Shown: positions 1 to 10,125, counted from the first letter of the stretch. The stretch is 64,000 bases of DNA from Brucella sp. BE17 (GCF_039545455.1 NZ_CP154468.1:930001-994000), one strand, 5' to 3'. Notes: generated by a model from the sequence alone, not told the origin. Program-made: numbers and translations.

Positions 1-730
1 CGCCAAGCTCACGCCCAACAATCAGGCGGATCAGTTCAGGCCGATCGATATCGCTCAATGCTCCCGATCCGACATAGCCGCCATCGCGAAAGACCGTATA
101 GGAATCGGCAATCTGGAATATTTCGGACAGCCTGTGCGAGACATAGACAATGGCCTTACCTTCGACCTTAAGCCGCTCCACGGCTGCAAAAAGATGCTGC
201 GCTTCCTTTTCACCGATAGCCGATGTCGGCTCATCCATAAAAATCACATCGGCATTATGGCTGAATGCCTTGGCGATTTCCACGAGCTGCATCTGTGCGA
301 CCGACAATTGGCCCATGGCCTGTGTCGCACGGATATCAAATTCCAGACGATCAAGAAGCGCTTGCGCCTCATTGTTCATCTTCTTGAAATCAATACCGCC
401 AAAGCGTGCCGACGGCTCGCGACCGAGATAAATATTCTCGGCCACACTCATATGGGGAACGGGGCTTAGTTCCTGCTCGATAATTGCAATGCCGGATGCA
501 AGTGCCTCGGCAGGCGTTGAATAATGAACTTCTTTGCCGCGTAGCCAGATTCGACCATCATCGCGCTGCTGAATGCCCATCAGGATGGAAAGAAATGTGG
601 ATTTACCCGCGCCATTGCCACCGCAAAGGGCATGGACCGAACCAGCCCGCAGTTCCAGCTGACCGTCGCGAAGAGCCGCAACTCCACCGAATGATTTTTT
701 GAGGTTTTCGACTTTCAACAGCGTCTGCAC
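1..730 (-). CDS. Sugar ABC transporter ATP-binding protein, partial (RbsA/MglA type)
   Basis: The N-terminal ~243 residues are visible and the rest runs off the left edge. The frame starts at GTG (730) behind AAGGAGGAT; the nearby ATG at 735 hits a stop after six codons. Walker A GGNGAGKST lies at about residues 37-45, an LSVAQMQ signature follows, and Walker B is VIFMDEPTSAIGEKE, the form typical of the first ATPase half of CUT2 sugar importers that energise uptake of pentoses or other simple sugars at the inner membrane. No permease or binding protein is visible here, so the substrate is unknown. Its 215-bp leader contains operator-like palindromes. The ATPase family is clear; the sugar specificity is not. 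Confidence 0.85.
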   Translation of the reverse strand, partial: MQTLLKVENLKKSFGGVAALRDGQLELRAGSVHALCGGNGAGKSTFLSILMGIQQRDDGRIWLRGKEVHYSTPAEALASGIAIIEQELSPVPHMSVAENIYLGREPSARFGGIDFKKMNNEAQALLDRLEFDIRATQAMGQLSVAQMQLVEIAKAFSHNADVIFMDEPTSAIGEKEAQHLFAAVERLKVEGKAIVYVSHRLSEIFQIADSYTVFRDGGYVGSGALSDIDRPELIRLIVGRELG

Positions 731-773
731 GGCATCCTCCTTGACCACGCCTTACAGAAATCACTCATTGATC

Positions 774-826
774 GACATATGTCAATTGTATAATTTTACA
801 TTTGTCGATATTTAAACGACATATGT
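774..826. promoter_or_regulatory. Operator-like palindromes in the leader of the sugar ABC gene
   Basis: GACATATGTC at 774-783 is a perfect 10-bp palindrome. CGACATATGT recurs at 817-826, and TGTCG (803-807) faces CGACA (817-821) as an inverted repeat with a 9-bp spacer. The sites sit 44-96 bp upstream of the GTG start in AT-rich DNA, as expected for a repressor controlling the transporter. The cognate regulator is not in the window. Confidence 0.45.
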
Positions 827-945
827 ATATTCCGGGAGCGCAACATGCGCTTCCAAGCCCCTCAAAGAGCTATTCAATTCTTGGAATAATAATGAAGTAT
901 TACAATTGAACGCGACGTTTCCAACCCCGCTGATCACGCCGGCAT

Positions 946-2130
946 CTATCCCACGACATAGTTGCGCAAGGCCTCACCCAGACGCAAAATACCCTCATCA
1001 ATCTGACTTACCGGCACGGAGGAAAAGCTGACACGGGCATGGTTGAGCTGAGGACTCTCGGCATAAAAGGGATCGCCCGGCACATATCCCACTTCGAATT
1101 TCGGTATTGCGCATTCAAGAAGAAATTTTCGAGCATCGAAACTCTCGGGAAAAGTCAGCCACGTAAACAAGCCACCAGCCGGATGTGTGAAGTGGATATC
1201 TTGCGGAAGATGCTCGCGCACGGCGCCAAGCATCACATCCCTCTTGTGCTTATAGTGTTTTCGGATTGAAGTGATGTGACCATCCAGATCATAAACATCA
1301 AGGAGATGAGACACTGCTGTCATGTTCAGGGTGCTGCATTGGGTGTCAGCGCCAAGTTTGAGCAGTGTCATTTTCTGGATGATCTCTTCGCTAGCCACAG
1401 CCCATCCAAGGCGCAAACCCGGCGACAGAATTTTCGAGAAACTGCCCAGATAAATGACGCGGCCCTCTTCATCGAGGCTTTTTAACGTAACCGGAGGCGG
1501 CGCATCGAAATACACTTCGCGATATGGAGTGTCCTCAAGGACGATCAAGTCATATTTATTCGCAAGTGCGATCAAAGCCTTGCGTCGATCAAGGCTCATC
1601 GTCACCCCTGTCGGATTATGGAAGTCCGGGATCGTATAAAGCAGTTTTGCCCTTGGGTTCTGCTTCAAGAGTGCTTCTAAGGCATCTGTATCAAGACCGT
1701 TTTCGTCCACAGCGACCGTTTCATATTGCGGTTCACAGGCTGCAAACGCGCCAAGCGCACCCAGAAAAGTTGGTGCCTCCGTAATGATCGTATCGCCTTT
1801 ATCGACGAGCAGGCGTGCCGCCAGATCAAGTCCTTGCTGCGCCCCCTGAAGGATCAGGATATTATCCATCGTGCAATCGACCTGCTCATGCTTCATCCGC
1901 TCCACGATCTGCTGGCGTAGTTTTGGCAGACCTATTGAAGATGAATATTGAAGCGCTTCCTTGCCGGACGTTTTGAGCGCTTCATCAAAAGCAGCCCTTA
2001 TTGCATCCACTGGAAACACGTCACCATCGGGATATCCTCCGCCAAAGAAAATCATCTGCGGATTGGTATTCAAACTGCGAATAGCCGAAGGCTTGATGCC
2101 GTTCATACGCTTTGCATACTGGATATTCAT
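946..2130 (-). CDS. PLP-dependent aminotransferase, class I/II
   Basis: A 394-residue fold-type I aminotransferase of the 2-aminoadipate/MocR-domain-like branch. It carries the PDFHNPTG motif at 168-175 and the PLP-binding lysine K233 in GSFSKILSPG. It starts with FFGGGYPDG close to the N-terminus, as such enzymes do, and has no DNA-binding extension. It is the last gene of the leftward operon that begins with the ArgH-like lyase, 54 bp after the MmgE/PrpD gene. It probably transaminates the amino acid released by the lyase step; the substrate cannot be read from sequence. The family call is firm. Confidence 0.85.
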   Translation of the reverse strand: MNIQYAKRMNGIKPSAIRSLNTNPQMIFFGGGYPDGDVFPVDAIRAAFDEALKTSGKEALQYSSSIGLPKLRQQIVERMKHEQVDCTMDNILILQGAQQGLDLAARLLVDKGDTIITEAPTFLGALGAFAACEPQYETVAVDENGLDTDALEALLKQNPRAKLLYTIPDFHNPTGVTMSLDRRKALIALANKYDLIVLEDTPYREVYFDAPPPVTLKSLDEEGRVIYLGSFSKILSPGLRLGWAVASEEIIQKMTLLKLGADTQCSTLNMTAVSHLLDVYDLDGHITSIRKHYKHKRDVMLGAVREHLPQDIHFTHPAGGLFTWLTFPESFDARKFLLECAIPKFEVGYVPGDPFYAESPQLNHARVSFSSVPVSQIDEGILRLGEALRNYVVG

Positions 2131-2184
2131 TTTACTTTCTTCTGCGTTGGAAGCCGCTTCTGACGAAGCACAGAAAGAGTTGGA

Positions 2185-3570
2185 TCAAGATTTCACGGGC
2201 AATGTCAGAAGGGCGGGAAGGCGTCCCGCATCTGAAGCCGCCTCGAGGTTCATGACGAAATCAACAATCTCGCGACACCGTGATTCCGGCAACACGCGGC
2301 TGGCCAAAGCCATGAACTTAGCGACCACTGCAGAATCGCTCATTGGATTGTCCATCCCGCCCAATGGAAATTCCACCGTCTTACTAAAAACCCGCCCATC
2401 ATTCAGCGTGACAGTGATAACTGGCTCCGCATTCGCGGCCATGTTTGGATCCACGAATACATCCGTGAGCTGCAGAGTGTTTTTAATTGAAAGCGCAGAC
2501 CAGGCAGCTTCTTCCAGCTCGTCAAGTCCGACCCTGCCATAATGCAGTCGAGCGGCGAGCGCATAAGGCAGGCTCATCTGTGCATCGGCACGGCTTGCGA
2601 CAATCTTGCCGCCGCACATGCCAGCTTGAAATTCACTCATGGCAACATCGATACGCATGATATCATCCGGGACAAAACTCTGTTCGCCCAGCATTTTTTC
2701 GATGGCATCAATAGCTGAATGCGTGCCACGACAGGTGGCATAAGGTTTTATCGAACACCGATTGACACGCCAGAACTCTCCGAAATCCGAACTCAGCAAT
2801 GCAGGATTGCCGTCTCCACGGCAAAAAGTCGTGAAGAAATTCCCCCAGCCCGCAGCGTCCAGAACGAAAATTGGCCCACTAAAACCCGCAGCAGCAAGTT
2901 TTGCGGCGGAAAAGCCGCCTTCGGTGGCACGACCGGCGTGTAGCTTCTTGGTCTGGCTGCCATCATGAATGAAAGCCCATGTTCCGCTGGCATAAGAACA
3001 TGCAATGCCGAGCGCTGAAGCGTGTCTCTGTGCGTCGAAACCAAACAGTGACCCTGTTGCTGCAGCTGCTGCGAAAGCGCCGCATGTGCCGGTCGAATGC
3101 CAGCCAAGTCCGTTATGTGTTTCGTACCCGCCACACGCTTCGAGCATGCGGCGTCCGACCTCATATCCGGCAAGAACGGCCGTTAGAAAACTTGGGCCCG
3201 AAACCGTTGTGTGTGCATCGCTAAGTGCTGCAATTGCCGCCGGCAACACCACAGCACCGGAATGATCACAGCCCCCGCTATCATCGAGTTCAAAGGCATG
3301 GGCCGAAACACCGTTTACAAAACTTGCTGTACGGCTATCCAGTGTCAGTGCTGTACCCCAGACCGGAACCGGGCCAGACATACCGCTTTTTTCTACGAGG
3401 TCGAAGGCATTCAGAACGATTTTTGTCTCGACAGAAGCCGCACCAGCAATCGCCGCTCCGAGCGTATCAAGAATATGGATTTTTGCCTTGTTAACGGTCG
3501 CAGCCGGAAAATCGGAAAAACGCATGATCGCAATATTACGTGCCAAAACCATGGACGGGTGTTCATTCAC
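2185..3570 (-). CDS. MmgE/PrpD family protein
   Basis: Family members include 2-methylcitrate dehydratase PrpD, cis-aconitate decarboxylase and iminodisuccinate epimerase. The protein shows the usual start (AKIHILDTLGAAIAGA) and GGYETHNGLGWHSTGTCGAFAAAAA in the helical domain. The frame is open back to 3654, but the GTG at 3570 has AAGGAA nine bases upstream and gives 461 residues, the usual family length, so it is preferred. The prp operon partners (prpB, prpC) are absent; the neighbours are an amino-acid importer, an ArgH-type C-N lyase and an aminotransferase. By context, an epimerase acting on an N-succinyl-type amino acid is as plausible as a dehydratase. Confidence 0.8.
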   Translation of the reverse strand: MNEHPSMVLARNIAIMRFSDFPAATVNKAKIHILDTLGAAIAGAASVETKIVLNAFDLVEKSGMSGPVPVWGTALTLDSRTASFVNGVSAHAFELDDSGGCDHSGAVVLPAAIAALSDAHTTVSGPSFLTAVLAGYEVGRRMLEACGGYETHNGLGWHSTGTCGAFAAAAATGSLFGFDAQRHASALGIACSYASGTWAFIHDGSQTKKLHAGRATEGGFSAAKLAAAGFSGPIFVLDAAGWGNFFTTFCRGDGNPALLSSDFGEFWRVNRCSIKPYATCRGTHSAIDAIEKMLGEQSFVPDDIMRIDVAMSEFQAGMCGGKIVASRADAQMSLPYALAARLHYGRVGLDELEEAAWSALSIKNTLQLTDVFVDPNMAANAEPVITVTLNDGRVFSKTVEFPLGGMDNPMSDSAVVAKFMALASRVLPESRCREIVDFVMNLEAASDAGRLPALLTLPVKS

Positions 3571-3727
3571 GGCTGTGTTCCTTACGAAAGTGTTGAACAG
3601 GCGTGGCGTCTTTTTAGACAAACCTTCGGCATGAACGGCTGCGCATTCAAACACAGCCGCTCTATAATCTGCATTTTCCCGAAATTTTCTGATGCAAACG
3701 TCACATCAGAAAAAGCACGCGCATCTG

Positions 3728-4576
3728 TTATTCAGACTTCAGTGGCTCTTCGTTGATCATCGCAGCCTTAAGACCTGCAGATTGCAGTTCCCATTTCTTC
3801 AGAACCGCATCATAGGAGCCGTCTTCGATCATGCTCTGCAAAGTCTTGGCAATGAGATCACGCAACTGCGTATCCTTCTTGGTAACCGCGATGCCCTGAT
3901 GCACAGTGGTGAAGGGTTCACCGACAATGACATAGCTACCCTTTTCCATGTTCAGAAGATAAGGCAGTGTTTCGCTGCCCTGCACTGCTGCATCAAGGCG
4001 CTTCTGACGCAACTGTGTACGAGCGTCGGCTGAGCCTTCAGTGCCAACGATCTTCAGGGCCGGCTTACCATTCTGTTCACAAGTTTCCTTACTCCAGGTT
4101 TCCATTTCCTTCGGGAATGAGGTGCGCCGGCTGGCACCAACCGTTTTACCGCAGAGATCTTCTGGTTTCTTGTATTCTTCCGCACGGTCGGACGTAGTGT
4201 AGAACTGCGCACCAGACGCCAGGTAGTCCACGAAATCCAGTGTTTCGCGACGGCCAGGCAGATCGGTCATGCCGCTCATGATAAGGTCCGCACGTCCGGT
4301 ATTGAGTGCGCTCACCATCTGCTCAAAGCTGATCTCTTCCCATTTTATGGTCACGCCGAGCTTTTCGCCGATAGCATTGCCAAGGTCGATATCAAGGCCT
4401 GTCAGCGTTCCCGTTTTCGGATCCTTGAATTCAAGCGGCGGATAGTTTGGAACATTGGCGATGACGATTTGCTTTTTTGCCGCGATACGCTCAGGCAGTT
4501 CCTGCGCTGTTGCCGCCTGGCTCACCGCCATCAAAGCAAAAATGGAAACTGCAAGCTTGCTCTTGGTATTGATCAT
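3728..4576 (-). CDS. Amino-acid ABC transporter substrate-binding protein (SBP_bac_3)
   Basis: A 282-residue periplasmic binding protein of the polar amino acid family. A Sec signal peptide covers about residues 1-24 (hydrophobic core AVSIFALMAVSQA, then ATA-QE). The mature part opens with the family pattern IVIANVPNYPPLEF and has the GLDIDLGNAIGEKLG and MSGMTDLPGRRE signatures. The gene lies 23 bp downstream of its ATPase, in an operon order permease-ATPase-SBP. The ligand is presumably the amino acid or conjugate processed by the adjacent MmgE/PrpD and ArgH-like enzymes. Confidence 0.9.
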   Translation of the reverse strand: MINTKSKLAVSIFALMAVSQAATAQELPERIAAKKQIVIANVPNYPPLEFKDPKTGTLTGLDIDLGNAIGEKLGVTIKWEEISFEQMVSALNTGRADLIMSGMTDLPGRRETLDFVDYLASGAQFYTTSDRAEEYKKPEDLCGKTVGASRRTSFPKEMETWSKETCEQNGKPALKIVGTEGSADARTQLRQKRLDAAVQGSETLPYLLNMEKGSYVIVGEPFTTVHQGIAVTKKDTQLRDLIAKTLQSMIEDGSYDAVLKKWELQSAGLKAAMINEEPLKSE

Positions 4577-4599
4577 AATCTGTATCCCCTTGCTGTGTG

Positions 4600-5436
4600 T
4601 TACTTCTTGTGAACGGCTTTGATAAAATTCTGTGTTCGTGCCTGTTTCGGGCTTCCGAGCACTTGTTCGGGCGATCCTATTTCAATAATTTCGCCCTGAT
4701 CCATGAAGGCCACGCGATCCGCAACCTCTCTCGCAAAGCCAAGCTCATGCGTGACGACAATCATCGTCATGCCGCTTTTTGCCAAATCGCTCATAACGTG
4801 CAGAACTTCACCAACGAGTTCCGGATCCAATGCTGAAGTCGGCTCATCGAACAACAACAGCGTCGGCTGCATGGCAAGGGCACGAGCGATGGCGACACGC
4901 TGTTGCTGGCCTCCCGAAAGCTGGGCGGGATAGGCGTCCCGCTTGTCGTAAAGGCCTACTCTCTCGAGAAGTTCATGCGCACGCTTCTTTGCGGACTGAG
5001 ACTTTTCGCGCAGAACCTGCACAGGCCCCTCGATGATATTTTCGGTGACGGTCAAATGCGGAAATAGGTTGAAGCGCTGGAAAACCATGCCGATTGAGCG
5101 ACGCTGACGTGCAACTTCCGCATCGCTCAACTCATGAAGATAATCCCCTTCGCGACGATACCCTATCAATTCACCGCCAACCCAGATCGCACCACCATTC
5201 ATATGTTCCAGCTGGTTGATGCAGCGCAGAAATGTGCTTTTACCGGATCCTGAAGGACCAATAATACAAAGAACTTCGCCCTTAGCAATCTGAAGACTGA
5301 TCCCCCTCAATACTTCAAGTGTGCCAAACTTCTTACGTACATCGGAAGCGACTACCAGTGGTGCTTGCGGAGAAAGGTTTTGATCTCCGGCATCGGTCGA
5401 AACAGAATTGTCCATATCAATTGTCTCCTCGGTCAT
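4600..5436 (-). CDS. Polar amino-acid ABC transporter ATP-binding protein (GlnQ/HisP type)
   Basis: A 278-residue ATPase with Walker [10 protein letters not shown] (60-68), Q-loop [11 protein letters not shown], signature [15 protein letters not shown] starting at 173 and Walker [15 protein letters not shown] ending near 206. The first ~28 residues form a polar, probably disordered extension. Its start overlaps the stop of the upstream permease by 4 bp, showing translational coupling. It powers uptake through the permease at 5433-6278 for the binding protein at 3728-4576. Confidence 0.92.
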   Translation of the reverse strand: MTEETIDMDNSVSTDAGDQNLSPQAPLVVASDVRKKFGTLEVLRGISLQIAKGEVLCIIGPSGSGKSTFLRCINQLEHMNGGAIWVGGELIGYRREGDYLHELSDAEVARQRRSIGMVFQRFNLFPHLTVTENIIEGPVQVLREKSQSAKKRAHELLERVGLYDKRDAYPAQLSGGQQQRVAIARALAMQPTLLLFDEPTSALDPELVGEVLHVMSDLAKSGMTMIVVTHELGFAREVADRVAFMDQGEIIEIGSPEQVLGSPKQARTQNFIKAVHKK

Positions 5437-6278
5437 TTCGTTTCACCCGGCGAAGCGACACCTTTGGAGTAATATTTCTCGATGCGACCTTGAATAAGGC
5501 TGAGGATAGTCACCACGATCAAATACCAGAAAGCAGCAACAATCAGCAATTCGACAACACGCGAATTGGCGTAATAGATATTCTGTGCGCTGTGCAGGAT
5601 TTCCGCATACTGGATCACACTGGCAAGCGAGGTCAGCTTGACCATACCGATGAATTCATTTCCGACCGGCGGAACGATGACACGCATTGCCTGCGGCATG
5701 ATAATTCGGCGCAGCAGTTTAAGTCGGGTCATGCCAATTGTCTGCGCAGCTTCATATTGCCCCTGATCAACGGAAAGAAGCCCCGCCCGGACAACCTCTG
5801 CGGTGAACGCACCCTGCTGGATGCCTAATCCGAGAAGCGTTGCTACGAAAGGCGTCATGATCAGCACGGTTGGAACCGAGAAAACGCCCGGTATACCCAT
5901 GGTCGGAAAAACAAGCGCCAGATTGAACCAAAGCAGCAATTGCAAAAGGGCCGGCACAGCACGGAAAAACCAGATATAACCGACAGCGACATAGGAAAGA
6001 ACGGGGTTATCCGATAGACGCATAATGGCAAATATAACGCCGAGTGCTATCCCAAGTGCCATGGCCAGAATGGACATGACTATGGTGTTCACAAGCCCAG
6101 TCATGATAGCCGGCACCGTGAGAAACTCACCAACATAGTCCCATTCGATTTGTCCAACGACAAAAGCGTGGATAATCGCGACAAGTGCGAGCACCACAAC
6201 GCCAGCAGCAACCATCCGACCATAGTGGCGTCGCGGCACATGTACGAGATGGCTGATTTTATAAACGGTATCAGTCAC
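5433..6278 (-). CDS. Polar amino-acid ABC transporter permease (HEQRo/GlnP type)
   Basis: A 281-residue inner-membrane permease with about five to six hydrophobic segments and the EAA-loop region [33 protein letters not shown] split across the cytoplasmic loop, diagnostic of the amino-acid family. Only one permease gene is present, so the channel is probably a homodimer. It lies 225 bp downstream of the ArgH-like gene on the same strand and overlaps the ATPase gene by 4 bp. Confidence 0.9.
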   Translation of the reverse strand: MTDTVYKISHLVHVPRRHYGRMVAAGVVVLALVAIIHAFVVGQIEWDYVGEFLTVPAIMTGLVNTIVMSILAMALGIALGVIFAIMRLSDNPVLSYVAVGYIWFFRAVPALLQLLLWFNLALVFPTMGIPGVFSVPTVLIMTPFVATLLGLGIQQGAFTAEVVRAGLLSVDQGQYEAAQTIGMTRLKLLRRIIMPQAMRVIVPPVGNEFIGMVKLTSLASVIQYAEILHSAQNIYYANSRVVELLIVAAFWYLIVVTILSLIQGRIEKYYSKGVASPGETK

Positions 6279-6469
6279 GTCTGTTTAACCTTTCGCATTC
6301 CAATCCAGTGGCTCGTCCCAACGACATTTCCCCGCAGCATTTCCTTTGACCGTCCAGAACTGTACTGACGCAGTCTTTGTTTATACATTCGAGAGCGTCC
6401 ACTGCTTCCTCTTCCCCGATTTTCTTAGATCATCGTTCTAAAGGCACATTTTACGTACAAGAAGGCCAC

Positions 6470-6488
6470 GTGCGGGCATCGCCCGCAC
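6470..6488 (-). terminator. GC-rich hairpin between the argH-like gene and the ABC permease
   Basis: GTGCGGGC/GCCCGCAC forms an 8-bp perfect stem with a 3-nt loop, 16 bp beyond the argH-like stop codon. No clear T-run follows, so it may be an attenuator or an mRNA-stabilising hairpin that sets different expression of the lyase and transporter genes. The rest of the 6279-6503 gap shows nothing else recognisable. Confidence 0.4.
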
Positions 6489-6503
6489 CCCTTCCAAATG
6501 CAC

Positions 6504-7913
6504 TCAGCTCAACTTTGCCCATTGACGGTGTGTCTGAACGAGTCGTTGCAATCTGTCGATTTGCTCGCCAACGCGATCCGGTGCGGTGCCGCCATATCCT
6601 TTGCGTGCAGCAATCGCTGCTTCTGGAGAAAGGCGCGTCAAAACATCGGCTTTCAGGCGTGCATCAACGTCAGAAAGATTTTCGACTGAAAGGTCTTCGA
6701 GACCGATGGCTTTTTCTTCACAATAACGCACCAGCGCACCGGTGATTTCATGTGCTTCACTGAAAGGAATACCTTGCTGAGACAACCAGTCGGCAACTTC
6801 GGTCGCAAGCGTAAAGCCCTCAAAGGATTGTGCTCTCAACCGCTTCTTGTCGACCTTCATCGTCGCGATCATGCCCGCCATGGCAGGCAGAACCAGATCA
6901 AGCGTATCAACTGCCTCAAAACTGGTCCATTTGTCTTCGCTCAGATCGCGATTATAGGCAAAAGGCAACCCTTTTAGGGCAATCAGCATGCCATTGAGCG
7001 ATGCGATCAACCGCGCAGAGCGTCCGCGTGTCAGTTCCGCAATATCGGCATTCTTCTTTTGCGGCATAATGGACGACCCGGTAGCGTAACCATCGTCAAG
7101 CTCGACCCAATGAAACTGCTTGGAAGACCAGAGAAACACTTCTTCTGAAAGACGCGAAAGATTGACCCCCAGCATCGCGGCAATGAACAAGAATTCTGCA
7201 ACATGATCGCGACTGCCCACAGCATCAATGGAGTTTTCACAGGGCGCATCATAGCCAAGTTCGGAAGCGGAGAGTTCGGGATTGAGCGCAATGGCCGATC
7301 CTGCGAGGGCCGCTGCTCCCAGAGGCGAGCGCCCGGCTCTCTTGTGCCAATCAATGATCCGGTCGATATCGCGTGAAAAGCCTTGCGCATGCGCTAGAAG
7401 CTGATGACCGAACGTCACGGGTTGCGCGGGTTGCAAGTGCGTAAAACCCGGCGCCAAGGTCTGCTGATGCTCCTTCGCCTGCGCAATCAACGCCTCCTGC
7501 AAGGCGACGATATTCGCGACCAGTGTGTGCGCAATGCGGCGCAGATAAAGCTTGAGATTATTCGCCGCCTGATCGTTTCGCGAACGTCCGGCACGTAATT
7601 TTCCGCCAAGCGCACCAAGGCGGCTGGTCAGTTCGCGCTCCAGAAACGTATGCACATCTTCATCATTTTCAGATGGCACAAGGCGACCTGCAAGCCAATC
7701 TTCACCAATCGACTGCAATGTTGTCGTAATTTTTTCCGCTTCCGCTTTATCGAGGATACCAGCGCGTTCCAGTTCGCGCGCATGTGCTGTCGACGACCGT
7801 AAATCCTCTGGAACGAGCCTGAAGTGATTCAGGGGAGAACCCGACAGACGTACGAGTTCCGGAGATGGTGGAGAACGGAAACGCGCGCCCCACAGCCTTA
7901 CAGATTCATTCAT
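6504..7913 (-). CDS. Argininosuccinate lyase-family C-N lyase (ArgH-like)
   Basis: A 469-residue member of the aspartase/fumarase superfamily. Conserved blocks are GRSRNDQ (109-115), the catalytic THLQPAQP region (158-165), SRDHVAE (234-240) and the signature GSSIMPQKKN (279-288). The signature is followed by Ala, where housekeeping ArgH usually has Pro. ArgH enzymes release fumarate from argininosuccinate; relatives such as EDDS lyase release fumarate from N-succinyl amino compounds. It heads an operon with an amino-acid importer, an MmgE/PrpD protein and an aminotransferase and has a divergent LysR gene, so a catabolic paralog is more likely than the arginine biosynthesis enzyme. Family certain, substrate inferred. 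Confidence 0.8.
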   Translation of the reverse strand: MNESVRLWGARFRSPPSPELVRLSGSPLNHFRLVPEDLRSSTAHARELERAGILDKAEAEKITTTLQSIGEDWLAGRLVPSENDEDVHTFLERELTSRLGALGGKLRAGRSRNDQAANNLKLYLRRIAHTLVANIVALQEALIAQAKEHQQTLAPGFTHLQPAQPVTFGHQLLAHAQGFSRDIDRIIDWHKRAGRSPLGAAALAGSAIALNPELSASELGYDAPCENSIDAVGSRDHVAEFLFIAAMLGVNLSRLSEEVFLWSSKQFHWVELDDGYATGSSIMPQKKNADIAELTRGRSARLIASLNGMLIALKGLPFAYNRDLSEDKWTSFEAVDTLDLVLPAMAGMIATMKVDKKRLRAQSFEGFTLATEVADWLSQQGIPFSEAHEITGALVRYCEEKAIGLEDLSVENLSDVDARLKADVLTRLSPEAAIAARKGYGGTAPDRVGEQIDRLQRLVQTHRQWAKLS

Positions 7914-8019
7914 GATTATCCTCCTGATCCGCGCAAGTGTGGCAAACAGTCATTGACTGGACAATTGAATTGATTTCCGGGATGGTAGTCCAAAAAGGAA
8001 TAGGGGAATTGATTCATCA

Positions 8020-8925
8020 ATGCGGCAGTATCTACCCACCACGACAGGTTTGCGTGTATTAACCGCTCTTGCACAAAACGGAACCATTTCCGAAGCCGCA
8101 AAATTTCTCCATATGACCCAAAGTGCGGTCAGCAAACAGCTTAAAAGCGTTGAAGATCTGGTTGGACTCGTTCTCTTCCTGCGCACCAGCCAGGGACTTA
8201 TGCCCACAGAGGCTGGAACGATTTACATCGAACAGGCAAGGGTTGCTTTGGGTGCGCTGGAAACGGCCGCAGCGCGCGTGATGGGCTTACGTTCCAACAA
8301 ACCGACATTACGGCTACACGTTCTGCCTATTTTAGGTGATCGCTGGTTCATCCAGAGGTTTGTGCATTTTGCCGAAGCTCACCCGGATATCGATGTTCAG
8401 TTCAGCTCTTTTGCCCCCAGTGACACGGAAGACGAGGCGGATGTCGTATTTCGCTTCGGAGAAGGTGAATGGCCCGGATGGCATATGGATTATTTTCTGG
8501 GCCGCGACGTGGTTCTGGTCGGCTCACCGCATTTTATTGCCCGACGCGGCGGCATATCGACTCCGGCAGACATTCAAAAGTTTTCAGTGCTGGAGCACCT
8601 TAAGACACCGCTTTACTGGGATGATTTCGCTACTGAAAACAGTATTAACGAGTTCCCGCCGGAACGCAGTTTAAAGCTTGGATATTATTCTCTCGTCATT
8701 CGTGCAGCAATCGGCGGGCATGGACTGGCTCTGATCCCGCGTAGCCTGATACTCGACGAGATTGAGAGTGGGCAACTCATTAATCCTTTGAATTTACGAT
8801 ATAATAGTCGAAATTGTTACTGGTTGTCGACCCATGCAGACCGTGAGCACAGCCCTCAACTGGAGATATTCCGTAACTGGGCGCTCAATGAAGCACGCAA
8901 GACAGAGAGTGGTTTTCATGCATGA
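8020..8925 (+). CDS. LysR-family regulator, divergent from the ArgH-like operon
   Basis: 301 residues. The N-terminal winged HTH is clear (TISEAAKFLHMTQSAVSKQLKSVEDLVG, about 23-50), followed by the effector-binding domain with GRDVVLVGSPHF and the C-terminal GGHGLALIPRSLI. It is divergently transcribed from the lyase gene across 106 bp, the classic arrangement for a LysR activator of the facing operon, so it probably senses the catabolised amino compound or an intermediate. Confidence 0.88.
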   Translation: MRQYLPTTTGLRVLTALAQNGTISEAAKFLHMTQSAVSKQLKSVEDLVGLVLFLRTSQGLMPTEAGTIYIEQARVALGALETAAARVMGLRSNKPTLRLHVLPILGDRWFIQRFVHFAEAHPDIDVQFSSFAPSDTEDEADVVFRFGEGEWPGWHMDYFLGRDVVLVGSPHFIARRGGISTPADIQKFSVLEHLKTPLYWDDFATENSINEFPPERSLKLGYYSLVIRAAIGGHGLALIPRSLILDEIESGQLINPLNLRYNSRNCYWLSTHADREHSPQLEIFRNWALNEARKTESGFHA

Positions 8926-8972
8926 AGATAATAGTATGGAAGTTCATGCTTAAAGGTTGCCTCAATGGTGTA

Positions 8973-9875
8973 TCACGAAACGCTGACATCTTGTGAAGCG
9001 CGGTTTTTCAACAGATTTATAGCCTGTAGAACGGTAGTGTTGAGAGTGCCTTCACGACGATAAACAAAACCGATCTCCGTCGAATACCAACGTCTTGCTT
9101 GATGAAGCTTTCGTATTTGATGACTGTTCTCAAAAGCTGATGCAAAATGCGCCGGAAGAAATCCCAGATATTTTCCCGACAAGATCAGTGTTAAGACTGC
9201 CTCGGCCTGAAGTGCCTCAGCCCCCTCGCCGGGCTGATTTTTGAGTGCAGGAATAAAACGCTTGTCGACATAGAGATGCTTTACGCAAGGTTCCGCATCG
9301 ACCCTGTGATGTTCAAGCTCTTCATCGTCTATTTCGTAAAAAGGATGCTGATCGCCACAATAAAGATAAGAGATTTCGTCATAGAGCGCTGCATATTTCA
9401 AGTCCGCGTCCTGTTGATAGATTGGCGTAATACCAATATCGAAGATATTGTCGCGAACGCCTTTTTCAATTTCGTCCGGCCTTGAGATAATGACGCTAAC
9501 ATGACAGTTTCTGGCATCAAAATAACCGATCAGCCATGGCAGCGGCGAGTTTCTATCGGTGATCAGATTATCTATGGCCGCTATACGCAGCACCTGCTTC
9601 TTCTTTTTTTTCAGCTTGCCGACATTGGTCCTAAAATCTTCAATCGAAGCAAATAATTGCTTGCTTGCCTGATAGATTGCGGTCCCCTCCTCTGTAAGCT
9701 CAAATTTCGATCCCCCACGGTTACACAACCGCATACCCAATCGAATTTCGAGATCAGAGAGCTGCTTGCTGATAGTTGGCAATCCCACATTCAGCATCGT
9801 CGCCGCACCTTTCAAACCCCCATTGGCAACAATGGCCCTGAAAACCTTGAGAAGACGCAAATCAAGATTGGTCAT
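8973..9875 (-). CDS. LysR-family regulator, divergent from the agmatinase-family gene
   Basis: The HTH is in GGLKGAATMLNVGLPTISKQLSDLEIRLG. The frame extends to 10022, but the upstream 49 residues look non-coding; the family start is at MTNLDLRLLKVFRAI, ATG 9875, giving 300 residues. There is no strong Shine-Dalgarno (GAGGA lies 16 bp upstream). It has an unusually lysine-rich linker (LKKKKKQ) after the HTH. It faces the agmatinase-like gene at 10126 and probably controls it. Confidence 0.82.
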   Translation of the reverse strand: MTNLDLRLLKVFRAIVANGGLKGAATMLNVGLPTISKQLSDLEIRLGMRLCNRGGSKFELTEEGTAIYQASKQLFASIEDFRTNVGKLKKKKKQVLRIAAIDNLITDRNSPLPWLIGYFDARNCHVSVIISRPDEIEKGVRDNIFDIGITPIYQQDADLKYAALYDEISYLYCGDQHPFYEIDDEELEHHRVDAEPCVKHLYVDKRFIPALKNQPGEGAEALQAEAVLTLILSGKYLGFLPAHFASAFENSHQIRKLHQARRWYSTEIGFVYRREGTLNTTVLQAINLLKNRASQDVSVS

Positions 9876-10125
9876 CGGCAAAACATTACAATCCTCAATG
9901 GTTTGATGCGCATGAAACCCTTGTTTCCATTCATGATATCGCCCAGCGCGACAAATGTCTCTATCTTTGAGGAAAAGCTCGACAAGCATCGTCTGGAGCG
10001 CGGCGTGTCCTCTCGGACTCATAGAGGACGCTCTAAGTCTTTGATTCTACGCATGGTGCATTACAAGAATCGATTCCGATTTTTGCGCCGATGCGATAGC
10101 ACTGGCTGGAAAGGCATTGGAGAAC

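Noticed and set aside
6504..7913. Housekeeping arginine biosynthesis argH
   Set aside because: Operon with a catabolic importer, MmgE/PrpD protein and divergent LysR, and a changed residue after the signature; kept only as an alternative.
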